A stretch of DNA of 33,479 nt from Candidatus Brocadiaceae bacterium (GCA_003551565.1 PUMZ01000344.1:1-33479); one strand, 5' to 3'. Shown: positions 16,391 to 24,924, numbered from the stretch's first letter. Program-made: numbers and translations. Notes: a model not told the origin generated them from the letters alone.

Positions 16391-16548
16391 CCCCGCAGCA
16401 TTCACACACGCGAAATAAAGACTTCTGCAGCAGATGCGGCGCCGGGACTGGCCCGCAGGGCAAAGCGCCGTTTGGAATCGCAAATCAACAATTTGGTTGT
16501 GAAACGAACGTTTATTCATTCCAAAACCCCCAGGTTGCAAAGCTTTTA

Positions 16549-16557
16549 TGGTATATT
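16549..16557 (+). promoter_or_regulatory. Candidate extended -10 promoter for the creatininase-family gene
   Basis: TGGTATATT, an extended -10 (TGn plus TATATT), in an AT-rich stretch 114 bases upstream of ATG 16671. There is no good -35 at 17 bases. Confidence 0.3.
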
Positions 16558-16670
16558 AATTTTTGCCTGTGTCGCCGTTTTGGATCATTACGTTGGCGAC
16601 CGGGTCTCCGGGTTGTGAGGAATGCAGGATAACGTTCGCATGCTCAACCATTGAGAAAGGAGTTTTCATT

Positions 16671-17492
16671 ATGGAGAGCCACGATTACCGTCATTTGCGG
16701 CTGGAGTATCTCACATCCAAACAGGTCGCCTCTTACCTGAAAGACAACGATCTGGCGATACTGCCCGTCGGATGCACCGAAATGCATGGATCCAACCTCC
16801 CGCTGGGAACCGACACGATCCAGGACCACGCCATGGCCCTGATTCTGGCCGAGCAGTGGAACTGTCTTTGCCTTCCCCCGATCCCCTACGTCTACACCGG
16901 CGCTTCCGAATACTGGCCCGGCACCATCTCCATCTCGCCCGACGAATCATTGCATTACGTCAGGGCGGTGGCCGTATCGGCGGTCCGCGCCGGCTTCCGG
17001 CGACTGGTCGTCTCAGCCAGCCACGGGCCGATGGGGTTCATTGGAGAATCGCTGGTCCGCAGCGTCTACAGGGACACCGGCGAGATCGTCCTGTTCCTGA
17101 GCCCCTACTCCCGGATCATGGAGATGGAAGAGGAAGAGTTCGGCCGCGGCAGCGAAGACGCCAACACCCTCGGCGCCATCAAGTTGCTGGGGATGCATGA
17201 GGGCCTCGATTTCAGCGCCGACCGGGACGTCGACAGCTCGTTCCCCTTCGATAGTCTTGCAAAACTCCGCAGGATGGGGGCGCGCCTGCCGTGGGTGTTC
17301 AACCGCGACCACCAGCACGCTGGACTGCGCAGCGACCTGAAGCCGGAGGATGCCGACCGCTCGATTGCGTGCATGAAACGGGCCGCCGCAACCATGAAGG
17401 ACCTGCCCGGGCTCTTCAGCCAATACCGGGAAGAGATGGAGCGGCTGATGGAACAGCAGCCCTGGACCAGGGACGATATCTGGAGCATGTGA
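16671..17492 (+). CDS. Creatininase-family protein
   Basis: This 273-residue protein matches the creatininase/amidohydrolase family (usual length about 250). The first metal-binding motif is present, CTEMHGSNLPLGTDT, with Glu, His and Asp in the expected spacing, followed by PPIPYVYTGASEYWPGTISI and a His in SASHGPMG where relatives have NGHGGN. The later HAGExET-like motif is not recognisable: the matching place reads SEDANTLGA. Known members hydrolyse creatinine, mycofactocin precursors or formamide-type bonds with zinc or manganese. The activity here is uncertain. ATG 16671 has GAAAGGAG eight bases upstream; the track start 16563 lacks support. Only 34 bases separate it from znuA, so it is probably co-transcribed with the zinc importer. 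Confidence 0.8.
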   Translation: MESHDYRHLRLEYLTSKQVASYLKDNDLAILPVGCTEMHGSNLPLGTDTIQDHAMALILAEQWNCLCLPPIPYVYTGASEYWPGTISISPDESLHYVRAVAVSAVRAGFRRLVVSASHGPMGFIGESLVRSVYRDTGEIVLFLSPYSRIMEMEEEEFGRGSEDANTLGAIKLLGMHEGLDFSADRDVDSSFPFDSLAKLRRMGARLPWVFNRDHQHAGLRSDLKPEDADRSIACMKRAAATMKDLPGLFSQYREEMERLMEQQPWTRDDIWSM

Positions 17493-17526
17493 ACACGAAG
17501 AAACGGAGAAAAGGAGGTCCAACGAC

Positions 17527-18495
17527 ATGAGTGATTCGCGAAAAAGAATTCACGTATGTCTGCCGGTTCTGGGGTTATTGGCCGCCTGCCTGCTGCCGGC
17601 GGTATCGTGTTCCAGAAACGACGAAGCGACGCCCCGGCAGAAGGAGACGCTTTCGGTGTTCGTGAACATCCCGCCACAGGCCGCCTTTGTGGAACAGATC
17701 GGCGGGGAGTTTGTCGATGTGAACGTCCTGATCCCCCCCGGCCGGGACCCGCATGTCTTCACGCCCACGCAACGGCAGATCAGGGAACTCGCTGCATCGG
17801 ATATCTACTTTCACGGGATCATGCCTTTCGGGCAGGAACTGGCGCGGAGAGTGGCGGGCCTGGATACGGGAACCCGGATTGTCGACATCACCGAAGGCGT
17901 GGAACTGCGCCGGATCGAAGAACATCACCACCATCACGATCATGACAATGGACACAATCACGCCGGTGACCACCGGCATCACCGCCATGATGGCGAGGGG
18001 ATGGATCCGCACGTGTGGCTTTCGCCACCGGAAATAGCGGTGCAGGCACGGAACATCGCAGGGGTCTTAAAAGATGCCGATCCGGAGCGTGCGGAGAAGT
18101 ATGATGAGAATCTGAACGCTTTCCTCGACAGGGTGGAGGACGTGCACCGCCGGCTAAAAGAAGACCTTGCCCCGTACCGGGGGCGCACCTTTTATGTCTA
18201 CCATCCGGCGTTCGGATACTTTGCCCGCGCCTACGGGCTCGAGCAACGGGCGGTGGAGACCGGAGGGACAAGTCCGACCATGCGGCAACTGCAGGAACTG
18301 ATACAGCAGGCCAGAGAGGAGAATGTGCGGGTTATTTTCGTCCAGCCCCAGTTTGCGGTCCAAAGCGCAGAAATCGTTGCAGACGCCATCGACGGGGTGG
18401 TCGTGCAGCTTGACCCGCTGGCGGAGGACGTGCTCGATAACCTTCTGGAAATGGGCGAACAGATCGGAAAAGCTCTCGGTACAGGCAACGAATGA
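17527..18495 (+). CDS. znuA: Zinc ABC transporter substrate-binding lipoprotein
   Basis: This 322-residue metal-binding receptor belongs to the cluster A-I family. An N-terminal signal peptide ends in a lipobox-like PAVSC near residue 28, so it is probably a lipoprotein. Metal-ligand histidines are seen in RDPHVFTPT, MDPHVWLSP and YHPAFGYF. Between them lies the long His/Asp-rich loop (HHHHHDHDNGHNH) characteristic of zinc rather than manganese receptors. AGGAGG lies ten bases before ATG. The stop overlaps the ATPase start by four bases, giving a compact znuACB order. No Zur operator is recognised in the 34-base upstream gap. Confidence 0.93.
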   Translation: MSDSRKRIHVCLPVLGLLAACLLPAVSCSRNDEATPRQKETLSVFVNIPPQAAFVEQIGGEFVDVNVLIPPGRDPHVFTPTQRQIRELAASDIYFHGIMPFGQELARRVAGLDTGTRIVDITEGVELRRIEEHHHHHDHDNGHNHAGDHRHHRHDGEGMDPHVWLSPPEIAVQARNIAGVLKDADPERAEKYDENLNAFLDRVEDVHRRLKEDLAPYRGRTFYVYHPAFGYFARAYGLEQRAVETGGTSPTMRQLQELIQQAREENVRVIFVQPQFAVQSAEIVADAIDGVVVQLDPLAEDVLDNLLEMGEQIGKALGTGNE

Positions 18496-19250
18496 CCAGG
18501 GAACCGGTAATCGAAATCACGGATGTCTCCTATTCCTACGGCGGCACGCCGGCCCTGAAGGACATCAACTTGACCGTCGGCAGGAACGAACTGGTATGTA
18601 TCGTCGGACCGAACGGCGGCGGCAAAACGACGCTGCTTCAAATTATCATCGGCCTGTTGCGGCCCGCCGGCGGGCGGGTACGGCTCTTCGGACGCCCGCC
18701 GGCGCAGGTGCGGGACCGTATCGGATACATGCCGCAGAATCCGCATCACGATCCGGGTTTCCCCATCAATGTCCTCGGCGTCGTGCTCATGGGCAGGCTG
18801 GAACGGCGCCGGTTCGGACCCTATTCCAGGGCCGACAGGAAGGCCGCTCAGCGCGCGCTTGAGGATGTGGAGATGGACGCTCTGGCGCGGCGGCCGTTTT
18901 CCGCGCTTTCCGGCGGTCAGCGCCAGCGGGTGCTCATCGCCCGGGCGCTGGCGACCGATCCGCAACTTCTGGTGCTGGACGAACCGACCGCCAACATCGA
19001 CCCCGAGCAGGAACGCCACCTGCACGGTATACTGCACCGGCTGAAGGAGCGTATGACGATCCTGATGGTTACCCACGACTTCGTTCCTGAAATGGTCGAG
19101 GAAGTTTTGTGCGTCAATCGCAGCATCGAGGTCCATCCCACCAGCAGGATCGAAGGACATGGTGCGGAGGAGGTCTTTGGAGAATCGGGCCGGATTGTAC
19201 GGCATGACCGCAGCGTATGGGATGCGGGGGAGGGCGGGAAACATCCATGA
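18492..19250 (+). CDS. znuC: Zinc ABC transporter ATP-binding protein
   Basis: This 252-residue ABC ATPase has Walker A GPNGGGKTT (about residue 38), Q-loop YMPQNP, signature LSGGQRQRVLIARAL and Walker B LLVLDEPTANID, followed by the switch His in VTHD. The sequence is typical of the ZnuC/MntB group that energises metal uptake. It overlaps both neighbours by four bases (ATGA), suggesting translational coupling with znuA and znuB. Confidence 0.93.
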   Translation: MTREPVIEITDVSYSYGGTPALKDINLTVGRNELVCIVGPNGGGKTTLLQIIIGLLRPAGGRVRLFGRPPAQVRDRIGYMPQNPHHDPGFPINVLGVVLMGRLERRRFGPYSRADRKAAQRALEDVEMDALARRPFSALSGGQRQRVLIARALATDPQLLVLDEPTANIDPEQERHLHGILHRLKERMTILMVTHDFVPEMVEEVLCVNRSIEVHPTSRIEGHGAEEVFGESGRIVRHDRSVWDAGEGGKHP

Positions 19251-20089
19251 TTGAGTTCTTCCACGCCCTTTTCGATGCAGAATTTTCTCTCGTGCGTTAT
19301 TCCTTGTTTGCGGGGATACTTGCCAGTGTGGCTTTCGGCATCATCGGATCATACGTGGTTGTCAAGCGAATAACGTATATCGCCGGAGCCATAGCGCATT
19401 GCGTTCTGGGAGGAATCGGCGCCGCCCTGTATCTGCGGCATGAAACGGGTCTTGGGTGGATCGACCCCATGCACGGGGCCCTGGCCAGCGCGCTGATTGC
19501 GGCGCTGATTATCGGACTGGTCTCCCTCCACGCACGCCAGCGCGAGGATACCGTCATAGGCGCCCTCTGGGCCACCGGCATGGCAATAGGCGCTCTTTTT
19601 CTCGAACGCACCACCGCCTACCTCGACCCCATGATCTACCTTTTCGGCGACCTTTCGATCGTTGAGAGGGACGACCTGTACCGGATCGCGGCCCTGAACC
19701 TCGTGATCGTGGCGCTGGCGGCAATGTTCTACAACCGGTTTCTGGCAGTGTGTTTCGACGAAGAGTTTGCACGGCTCAGGGGCGTAAGAGTCGGCGCCTA
19801 TTACATACTGCTGCTGTGCCTTACGGCCCTCACCATCGTGCTTTTGGTGCAACTGGTGGGTATCGTCATGGTGATTGCACTGCTGACACTCCCGGCGGCG
19901 GTCGCAGGCCACTTTACCAGCCGGCTCTCCAGCATGATGTTGATAGCGGTGGTGTTATGTGCGGGCTTTACCACGCTCGGGCTCGGCTTCAGCTACGCCC
20001 TGGACTTCTCCAGCGGGGCCGTTATCATCGTCTTCGCAGCGGGATGCTATCTCCTGGTAACCGCCGCGTCACGAATCCTGCGCCGCTGA
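19247..20089 (+). CDS. znuB: Zinc ABC transporter permease
   Basis: This 280-residue ABC-3 family membrane permease has about eight hydrophobic segments and the conserved patterns SLFAGILASVAFGIIGSYVV near the N-terminus and LLVQLVGIVMVIALLTLPAA near residue 205. It forms the channel of the zinc importer. ATG 19247 overlaps the znuC stop and has GGGGGAGGG upstream; the track start at 19217 lies inside znuC. It converges on the minus-strand Gfo/Idh/MocA gene with only 17 bases between stops and no visible terminator. Confidence 0.93.
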   Translation: MIEFFHALFDAEFSLVRYSLFAGILASVAFGIIGSYVVVKRITYIAGAIAHCVLGGIGAALYLRHETGLGWIDPMHGALASALIAALIIGLVSLHARQREDTVIGALWATGMAIGALFLERTTAYLDPMIYLFGDLSIVERDDLYRIAALNLVIVALAAMFYNRFLAVCFDEEFARLRGVRVGAYYILLLCLTALTIVLLVQLVGIVMVIALLTLPAAVAGHFTSRLSSMMLIAVVLCAGFTTLGLGFSYALDFSSGAVIIVFAAGCYLLVTAASRILRR

Positions 20090-20106
20090 AAACCCGCATG
20101 CCCGGC

Positions 20107-21276
20107 TCAGAAAGAGTCCCTGACATCCATCACCCGGTCGCTACCCGCTTTTTCCGGACCGCAGGAGGAGCTTTGTATGCGTTCTTCAAGCAACCCGAAA
20201 TACTTTTCTTCGTCGAGGGGCAGTTCCACCCAGTCGTCCGTCCAGGCCGACATCAGCATGGCATTGGAAAGTTCCAGGCTCCTGATACCTTCCCGGCCGT
20301 CGGCGATCATCAGTGAACTGTCGTTGTGCGCGATGGCATCCACCCATTTTTGCGTGACGCCCTTATGTCCCGGCCCCCGGCCGCTGACGGGCACCTCGCA
20401 CCTCCAGCTCTCGGGTTTGCCGAAACCGGCGGTATATTCCGCATTGAACCGGCGTTCACTGATCCGGTTGCGATGGAACGATATTCCACCGTCCTGGAGC
20501 TGCAATTTCCCCATCTCACCGCTGATCTCCAGCATGTTGGTGCCGGGCGACTCTCCGGTGGACGTGATGAACACACCGGTTGCGCCGTTCTCATACTCGA
20601 CATAAGCGGTCACATCGTCCTCCACTTCGATGTCGTGGTACTTCCCGAAGGAGCAAAATGCGCGCACGCGCCGGGGCATGCCGCAGAACCATTGCCAGAG
20701 GTCCAGCTGATGGGGGCACTGGTTCAGGAGGACTCCACCGCCTTCTCCGGCCCAGGTGGCACGCCACCCTCCGCTGTCGTAGTAGCTCTGGGATCGGTAC
20801 CAGCTCGTTATGAGCCAGCAATTCCTTTTCACCCGGCCCAGCTCATCGGACTGAAGCAGGTCCTTCATCTTTTGATTGACCGGCACAGTACGCTCCTGGA
20901 ACATCACACCGAACATCTTTCCCGATGCGTCAGCGACTTCATTCAATTCTCTGACCTGCTTTGTATAAACCCCTACGGGTTTCTCCAGAAGAACGTGCAA
21001 CCCTTTTTCCAAAGCCTTGATGCCTATCGGCGGGTGATCGTAATGGGGCGTGGCGACCAGAACGCCGTCGACACATCCGGAATCGATCATGGCCTCCGCG
21101 CTCTCAAAAGTCGCAATATCATCCCCAACCGTCTTTTTGAATCGTTGCAGCTTCCGGGGATCAATGTCGGCTCCCGCCGTCAGACGGGCATTCTCAACTT
21201 CCCCCCTGTGAAGATAACCGGCATGGCTGCTGCCCATCACGCCGATCCCAACAACTCCGATGCGTATTTCATCCAT
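20107..21276 (-). CDS. Gfo/Idh/MocA family oxidoreductase
   Basis: This 389-residue cytoplasmic dehydrogenase has an N-terminal NAD(P)-binding fold, IRIGVVGIGVMGSSHAGY, the family signature EKPVGV near residue 95, and a C-terminal domain with NQCPHQLDLWQWF containing the candidate catalytic histidine. It differs clearly from the paralogue at 1586. ATG 21276 is preceded by GGGGAGATGGGAC; the track start at 21387 would add 37 unlikely residues. It stands alone on the minus strand, with a repeat-filled gap upstream. The substrate is probably a sugar or cyclitol. Confidence 0.9.
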   Translation of the reverse strand: MDEIRIGVVGIGVMGSSHAGYLHRGEVENARLTAGADIDPRKLQRFKKTVGDDIATFESAEAMIDSGCVDGVLVATPHYDHPPIGIKALEKGLHVLLEKPVGVYTKQVRELNEVADASGKMFGVMFQERTVPVNQKMKDLLQSDELGRVKRNCWLITSWYRSQSYYDSGGWRATWAGEGGGVLLNQCPHQLDLWQWFCGMPRRVRAFCSFGKYHDIEVEDDVTAYVEYENGATGVFITSTGESPGTNMLEISGEMGKLQLQDGGISFHRNRISERRFNAEYTAGFGKPESWRCEVPVSGRGPGHKGVTQKWVDAIAHNDSSLMIADGREGIRSLELSNAMLMSAWTDDWVELPLDEEKYFGLLEERIQSSSCGPEKAGSDRVMDVRDSF

Positions 21277-21400
21277 GTCCCATCTCCCCAATTTCAGGTC
21301 CAGTACGTTAACAAATCCAAGGGCACATCCACCCTGATATATTACAACGCCTGCGCGCATTCGTAAAATGAATGCCGGCCAAAACAACTTATCCCGCTTA

Positions 21401-21631
21401 TTTCACGCGTTCTCCGTGGTGCAGATGTGGCAGAAAGCAAGCGCCGCCTGCCTGTGCTCAGGCCCGAAGGCCCGATCTCAACAACCTGCCTGTGCGCCGT
21501 GCCTGCGCCATCGCATGGCAGGCAGGTTGCACCTGTCTGCGTCGCGGAAGCGACAGGCAGGCGCAGACAGGGGGCCCGGGGGAACGGGGAACGCGCAAAA
21601 CAACCAAGCTCCGCAAGGGGCGAAACAAAAT
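21401..21631 (+). repeat. Dispersed intergenic repeat, long copy
   Basis: Three blocks are shared with 26611-26769 in the same order: GATGTGGCAGAAAGCAA plus CGCCGCCTGCCTGTG; a 41-base hairpin block at 21530-21570 with CTGTCTGC/GCAGACAG outer arms and GTCGC-GGAA-GCGAC inner stem-loop; and CCGCAAGGGGCGAAACAAAA at 21611. This copy carries extra DNA between the first two blocks, including an 11-base perfect inverted repeat CAACCTGCCTG/CAGGCAGGTTG (21482-21492, 21519-21529). It looks like a non-autonomous, non-coding element. Confidence 0.75.
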
Positions 21632-21736
21632 AGAGAAACGCAATTTTCTGAAGGTCTGGCCGAAAAGGCCAACCGGAGCGCAGAGGGAGGGGGCTTGCCT
21701 TTGCACGCATCCGCCCGGGGAGAGGGTTTGAGCCAT

Positions 21737-21765
21737 TTGCTTTTCGTGAAGTTTCCGGGTATTCT
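21737..21765 (+). promoter_or_regulatory. Weak candidate promoter for the glycosyltransferase-pyrDK cluster
   Basis: TTGCTT, 17 bases, TATTCT, 40 bases before ATG 21805. Three of six and four of six matches. Confidence 0.25.
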
Positions 21766-21804
21766 GTGAGGGTCCGTGTTGCCCTCAATAACAGTTGATC
21801 GTTC

Positions 21805-23037
21805 ATGAATCATAACACAAACGCCGACAACCTCGTTTCCGTTCTCCTGCCCGCGCTATCGGATACTCAGACAGCCCGCAAGTGTCTGGATGCGCTGGTG
21901 GGACAGCATTATGAGCCGTTCGAAATCATCGTGCTCGCCGGCAGCAGTTACACTTCCCCCCATCAAAGCGACAAGCGCGTCAGGATTGCCAGGGTCTCTG
22001 CAACCGGCGGCATGGGGAGAATGGGGTTGCTGGCGGAGGGACTGAAACGGATCAAAGGAGGAACCGCCGTCTGGGTCGACCCCCGTTATATACCGGCGGG
22101 CGGGGACTGGCTGCAGCACCTGGTGGAACCTTTCAAAGAGTGCTCGGTGGGGGCTGTAACAGGCCGGAACCGATTCTCCTCAGGAAGCGGCAGACATTTT
22201 GGAGGACTCCTCGACTTTGCAGTTGACTCTTTCCCGGCACATTGTGGAAAGCGCCGGAAGGAGGTACCTGTCATCTCCCTGAAATGCGACGCGTTCCGCA
22301 CGGAACTCTTAAAAAAGATCCTCTCCACCGTCGACCCCGCCCCTCCCCGCCCGGCGGAGCCGGTGGAACTTTCGATGCGCATCCGCCAGGAAGGGTATCG
22401 GATCATATACCAACCCGGTGTTCAATCCGTCGCCGGGTCCGTCCCGGATGCATCCCTCAGACCGGCTCCGGGGGACACGCTGATCGGCGCTCTCCGTTTC
22501 GGCGAAGCGGACGCCTTCCTGGGCAGGCGCTGGGGGATCGACTGGCTGCACGGGCGCATTTATATGGCGGCCATTTTATCGCTTTTTCTCATTCCCCTCG
22601 CATTGATCAGCGTTCCCTACGCCACGATAGCGGCCGGGCTGCTGTTCGGATGGGGGTGGTTCTTCGGGTTCCATATTCCTTTCCTGCCCTGGGAATGGCC
22701 GGTGGCACTGGTGAATCTGGGCGTTTTTATTGCCGTAATCCTGGCGGTGCGCGATGATTGGGCGCCCTGGCTCTTCCCTCCCCGCCGGACGCATCCGGCG
22801 ATTATCCGGCAATGGCTTTTCGTTTTTTCGATGCCCATCTCTTATATCCTGATCACGCTGGCGGCGGGCTTCAGGACCGCCCTGGGGGGCATAAGCGGCA
22901 TAAGCAAGATCCATTATCTGCCGCCCCTCGCGCTGGTGTCGGCCCTGTGGCATGTTCTGTCCGGAATCGGTTATGCCGGGGAGACCTTCCGGCCCAAATA
23001 CAAGAAGAAGCAGGGCAAGAAAAACAGCAAAGAGTAA
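21805..23037 (+). CDS. Membrane glycosyltransferase, GT2-like
   Basis: In this 410-residue protein, residues 1-240 resemble a family 2 glycosyltransferase domain: VSVLLPALSDTQTARKCLDA and the FEIIVLAG strand are typical, and the Asp-containing strand reads AVWVDPRYI. A canonical DxD is not evident, so either a single Asp binds the metal or the enzyme is degenerate. Residues about 250-395 contain four or five membrane segments, placing the protein in the inner membrane as in processive or polysaccharide-type GT2 enzymes. It ends in a Lys-rich tail. The ribosome-binding site is poor. It precedes pyrD by 23 bases, so it may share a transcript with pyrimidine genes, with no obvious functional link. 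Product unknown. Confidence 0.75.
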   Translation: MNHNTNADNLVSVLLPALSDTQTARKCLDALVGQHYEPFEIIVLAGSSYTSPHQSDKRVRIARVSATGGMGRMGLLAEGLKRIKGGTAVWVDPRYIPAGGDWLQHLVEPFKECSVGAVTGRNRFSSGSGRHFGGLLDFAVDSFPAHCGKRRKEVPVISLKCDAFRTELLKKILSTVDPAPPRPAEPVELSMRIRQEGYRIIYQPGVQSVAGSVPDASLRPAPGDTLIGALRFGEADAFLGRRWGIDWLHGRIYMAAILSLFLIPLALISVPYATIAAGLLFGWGWFFGFHIPFLPWEWPVALVNLGVFIAVILAVRDDWAPWLFPPRRTHPAIIRQWLFVFSMPISYILITLAAGFRTALGGISGISKIHYLPPLALVSALWHVLSGIGYAGETFRPKYKKKQGKKNSKE

Positions 23038-23060
23038 CACGAAAATCCCGGAGCATGGAA

Positions 23061-24008
23061 ATGTCAGTGAACGTTGACAACGTAAACATATCGAGCGACT
23101 TATGCGGAATCAACCTCAAGAACCCCACCGTCCTGGCCTCGGGCATACTGGGGCTTTCGATGGATCTGCTCAAACGCCTTGCCGGGGCCGGATCGGGCGC
23201 CCTGACCATAAAATCGATAACCAACGCCCAACGGAAAGGGCACGATAACCCCACGGTAATAGCCTACGAGGCCGGCATGCTCAATGCCGTCGGCTATTCC
23301 AATCCCGGCGCCGTTGCGGCTGCGCAAGAGTTCTCCGATCTGGCCTCGCTGCCGGTACCGGTCTTTGCAAGTGTTGTGGGGCAGACCCCCGAGGAGTTCG
23401 CAACCGCCGCCGAACGCCTGATGCAATGCGACTTCGCTGCGCTGGAGGTGCCGCTCTCCTGCCCCCATACGCCCGGATACGGGACTCTCGCCGGGCATGG
23501 CACGCCCGAAGCCACCGAGGAAATCACCCGCGCCGTCTGCGGCGTCACCGATAAGCCCGTGTTTGTCAAGCTCTCGCCGAACGTGCCCGCCATCGGAGAA
23601 CTCGCTCTCGCCGCGCTGGAGGGAGGAGCCGGCGGCATTACAGCCGTCAACAGCATGGGGCCGGGGATGCTGATCGATATCGATGCCCGGCGACCGGTAC
23701 TGGATTTCGGCTCCGGCGGAGTCAGCGGCCCGGCCCTGCGCCCCGTGGCACTCAGGTGCGTGTATGATGTACACAAAGCAATCCGCGACGCCGGACGCAC
23801 GGCCCCCGTGATCGGCGTGGGAGGAGTTGCGTGTGGAGAACATGCAATGCAAATGATACAGGCCGGCGCATCGGCGGTTGGTGTGGGAACCGCCGTCTAT
23901 CAACGCGGGCCGCGGGTGTTCGGAACCATTGCACGCGAGTTGAAGGAAATCTGTTGCAGGCTCAATGCCGATAACCTCCGGGACATGATAGGAGCCGCTC
24001 ATGAGTGA
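23061..24008 (+). CDS. pyrD: Dihydroorotate dehydrogenase, catalytic subunit (class 1B type)
   Basis: This 315-residue FMN enzyme of pyrimidine synthesis oxidises dihydroorotate to orotate in the cytoplasm. It shows the N-terminal pattern INLKNPTVLASGILG, substrate-loop residues NAVGYSNPG, the catalytic Cys in LSCPHTPGYG near residue 134 (Cys marks class 1 enzymes), VKLSPNV, and the FMN-phosphate site GVGGVACGEHAMQM. ATG 23061 is chosen because GGAG lies seven bases upstream; ATG 23055 is only one base from that site, and the track start at 22758 lies inside the previous gene. The pyrK gene overlaps its end by eight bases, fitting the PyrD-PyrK heterotetramer that uses NAD+. Confidence 0.93.
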   Translation: MSVNVDNVNISSDLCGINLKNPTVLASGILGLSMDLLKRLAGAGSGALTIKSITNAQRKGHDNPTVIAYEAGMLNAVGYSNPGAVAAAQEFSDLASLPVPVFASVVGQTPEEFATAAERLMQCDFAALEVPLSCPHTPGYGTLAGHGTPEATEEITRAVCGVTDKPVFVKLSPNVPAIGELALAALEGGAGGITAVNSMGPGMLIDIDARRPVLDFGSGGVSGPALRPVALRCVYDVHKAIRDAGRTAPVIGVGGVACGEHAMQMIQAGASAVGVGTAVYQRGPRVFGTIARELKEICCRLNADNLRDMIGAAHE

Positions 24009-24924
24009 AATGTTCGAAGACAGAGAGCAACCGGCGGGCAAGGATGATTTCATGCCGAGCCTGCCCGTTATGGTACGGCTGGTGGAGAAACGCCGGGAGA
24101 CGCCCGGAATTGTCTCGTTACTGTTCGAGCTACCCCCCGCCGATTCTCCTTCCTTCCGCCCCGCACAGAACATACCCGGGCAGTTCGTCATGGTCTGGCT
24201 GCCCGGCCTGAACGAAAAACCATTCGTCATTTCCTACCTTACAACGGCCGGATTCGGAATTACCGTCATGGTGCGGGGCAATTTTTCGCGCCGGCTGGCG
24301 GAATTGAAAGAAGGCGAAATGGCAGGTTTCCGGGGCCCGTTCGGGCGGGGGTATTCACGTTACAACAACTATCAACCCGAAAAAATAGCCATACTGGGCG
24401 GCGGCTGCGGTATGGCGCCCCTGGCGCTCCTGGCCCAGGCGGCCCCGGATGCAACCCTTATACAGGGCGCCCCATCAGCCCGGAACCTGCTGTATCTGGA
24501 ACGGTTCCCGCAGCAGATAGCCTGCACCGAAGATGGCAGTTACGGAATCAAAGGCACGCCTTTGCAGTGGCTGGAAGGGCGCGTTGCGGAAGAATTCGAT
24601 GTGGTTTATACCTGCGGACCGGAACCCTTTTTAAAAGCAGTGGTGTCACTCTGCCTGACGAAAGGGATTGCCTGCCAGGCGGCCCTCGAACGCTACATGA
24701 AATGCGCTGTAGGCATCTGCGGACAGTGCGAATGCGACGGACGGCTCGTGTGCAGGGACGGCCCGGTGTTTGATGGAACGGAACTCGCCGCAATGCCGTC
24801 GTTCGGACATTTCAGGCGCGACGCCGCGGGGCGTCGCGTATCAGCCGCTGCGGGCAGCCCCGTTGCGGGCTGTTCACCGCAGCCGTCCCGGACATGCAAC
24901 GGAGCTTCACCCACCGAACAATAG
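24001..24924 (+). CDS. pyrK: Dihydroorotate dehydrogenase electron-transfer subunit
   Basis: This 307-residue iron-sulfur flavoprotein passes electrons from PyrD to NAD+. It has an FAD-binding barrel (KPFVISYL, about residues 73-80), the nucleotide-binding loop ILGGGCGMAP (about 132), and the 2Fe-2S cluster cysteines in MKCAVGICGQCECDGRLVC (about 232-251), followed by RDGPVFDGTEL. AGGAG lies seven bases before ATG, and the start overlaps pyrD. After DGTEL the protein runs on for about 45 residues (DAAGRRVSAAAGSPVAG and more) that do not look like PyrK. This tail is encoded by strongly palindromic DNA (24817-24872), suggesting repeat insertion at the 3' end of the gene. Confidence 0.92.
   Translation: MSEMFEDREQPAGKDDFMPSLPVMVRLVEKRRETPGIVSLLFELPPADSPSFRPAQNIPGQFVMVWLPGLNEKPFVISYLTTAGFGITVMVRGNFSRRLAELKEGEMAGFRGPFGRGYSRYNNYQPEKIAILGGGCGMAPLALLAQAAPDATLIQGAPSARNLLYLERFPQQIACTEDGSYGIKGTPLQWLEGRVAEEFDVVYTCGPEPFLKAVVSLCLTKGIACQAALERYMKCAVGICGQCECDGRLVCRDGPVFDGTELAAMPSFGHFRRDAAGRRVSAAAGSPVAGCSPQPSRTCNGASPTEQ
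24817..24872. repeat. Palindromic repeats inside the 3' end of pyrK
   Basis: A perfect 9-base stem with a four-base loop, CGCGACGCC-GCGG-GGCGTCGCG (24817-24838), is followed by CAGCCC-CGTTGC-GGGCTG (24855-24872) and a third, weaker GGCTG/CAGCC pairing. The TTCACCGC that follows also occurs in the repeat-rich gap near 26845. Confidence 0.6.

Larger units (their letters stand above)
16021..16670. other. 650-base divergent intergenic region
   Basis: This gap separates the divergent isomerase-like and creatininase-like genes. It contains the minus-strand promoter (16159-16187), a leader hairpin (16106-16143), a GCCCGG-ATGACC-CCGGGC hairpin at about 16213-16230, a degenerate copy of the dispersed repeat (16351-16390), and a plus-strand extended -10 (16549-16557). 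No convincing small gene is seen; the ORFs of 75-137 codons here look like chance frames. Confidence 0.6.
21277..21804. other. 528-base divergent intergenic region with dispersed repeat
   Basis: This gap lies between the divergent oxidoreductase and glycosyltransferase genes. It is mostly occupied by the repeat at 21401-21631, with a weak plus-strand promoter near 21737. Several 60-150 codon ORFs overlap here in all frames, but their translations come from the repeat and are not credible. Confidence 0.6.

Noticed and set aside
17493-17526. Zur operator upstream of znuA
   Set aside because: The 34-base gap is purine-rich and shows no palindrome resembling a Zur box.
23055-23060. pyrD start at ATG 23055
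   Set aside because: The ribosome-binding site would be only one base away; ATG 23061 has proper spacing.
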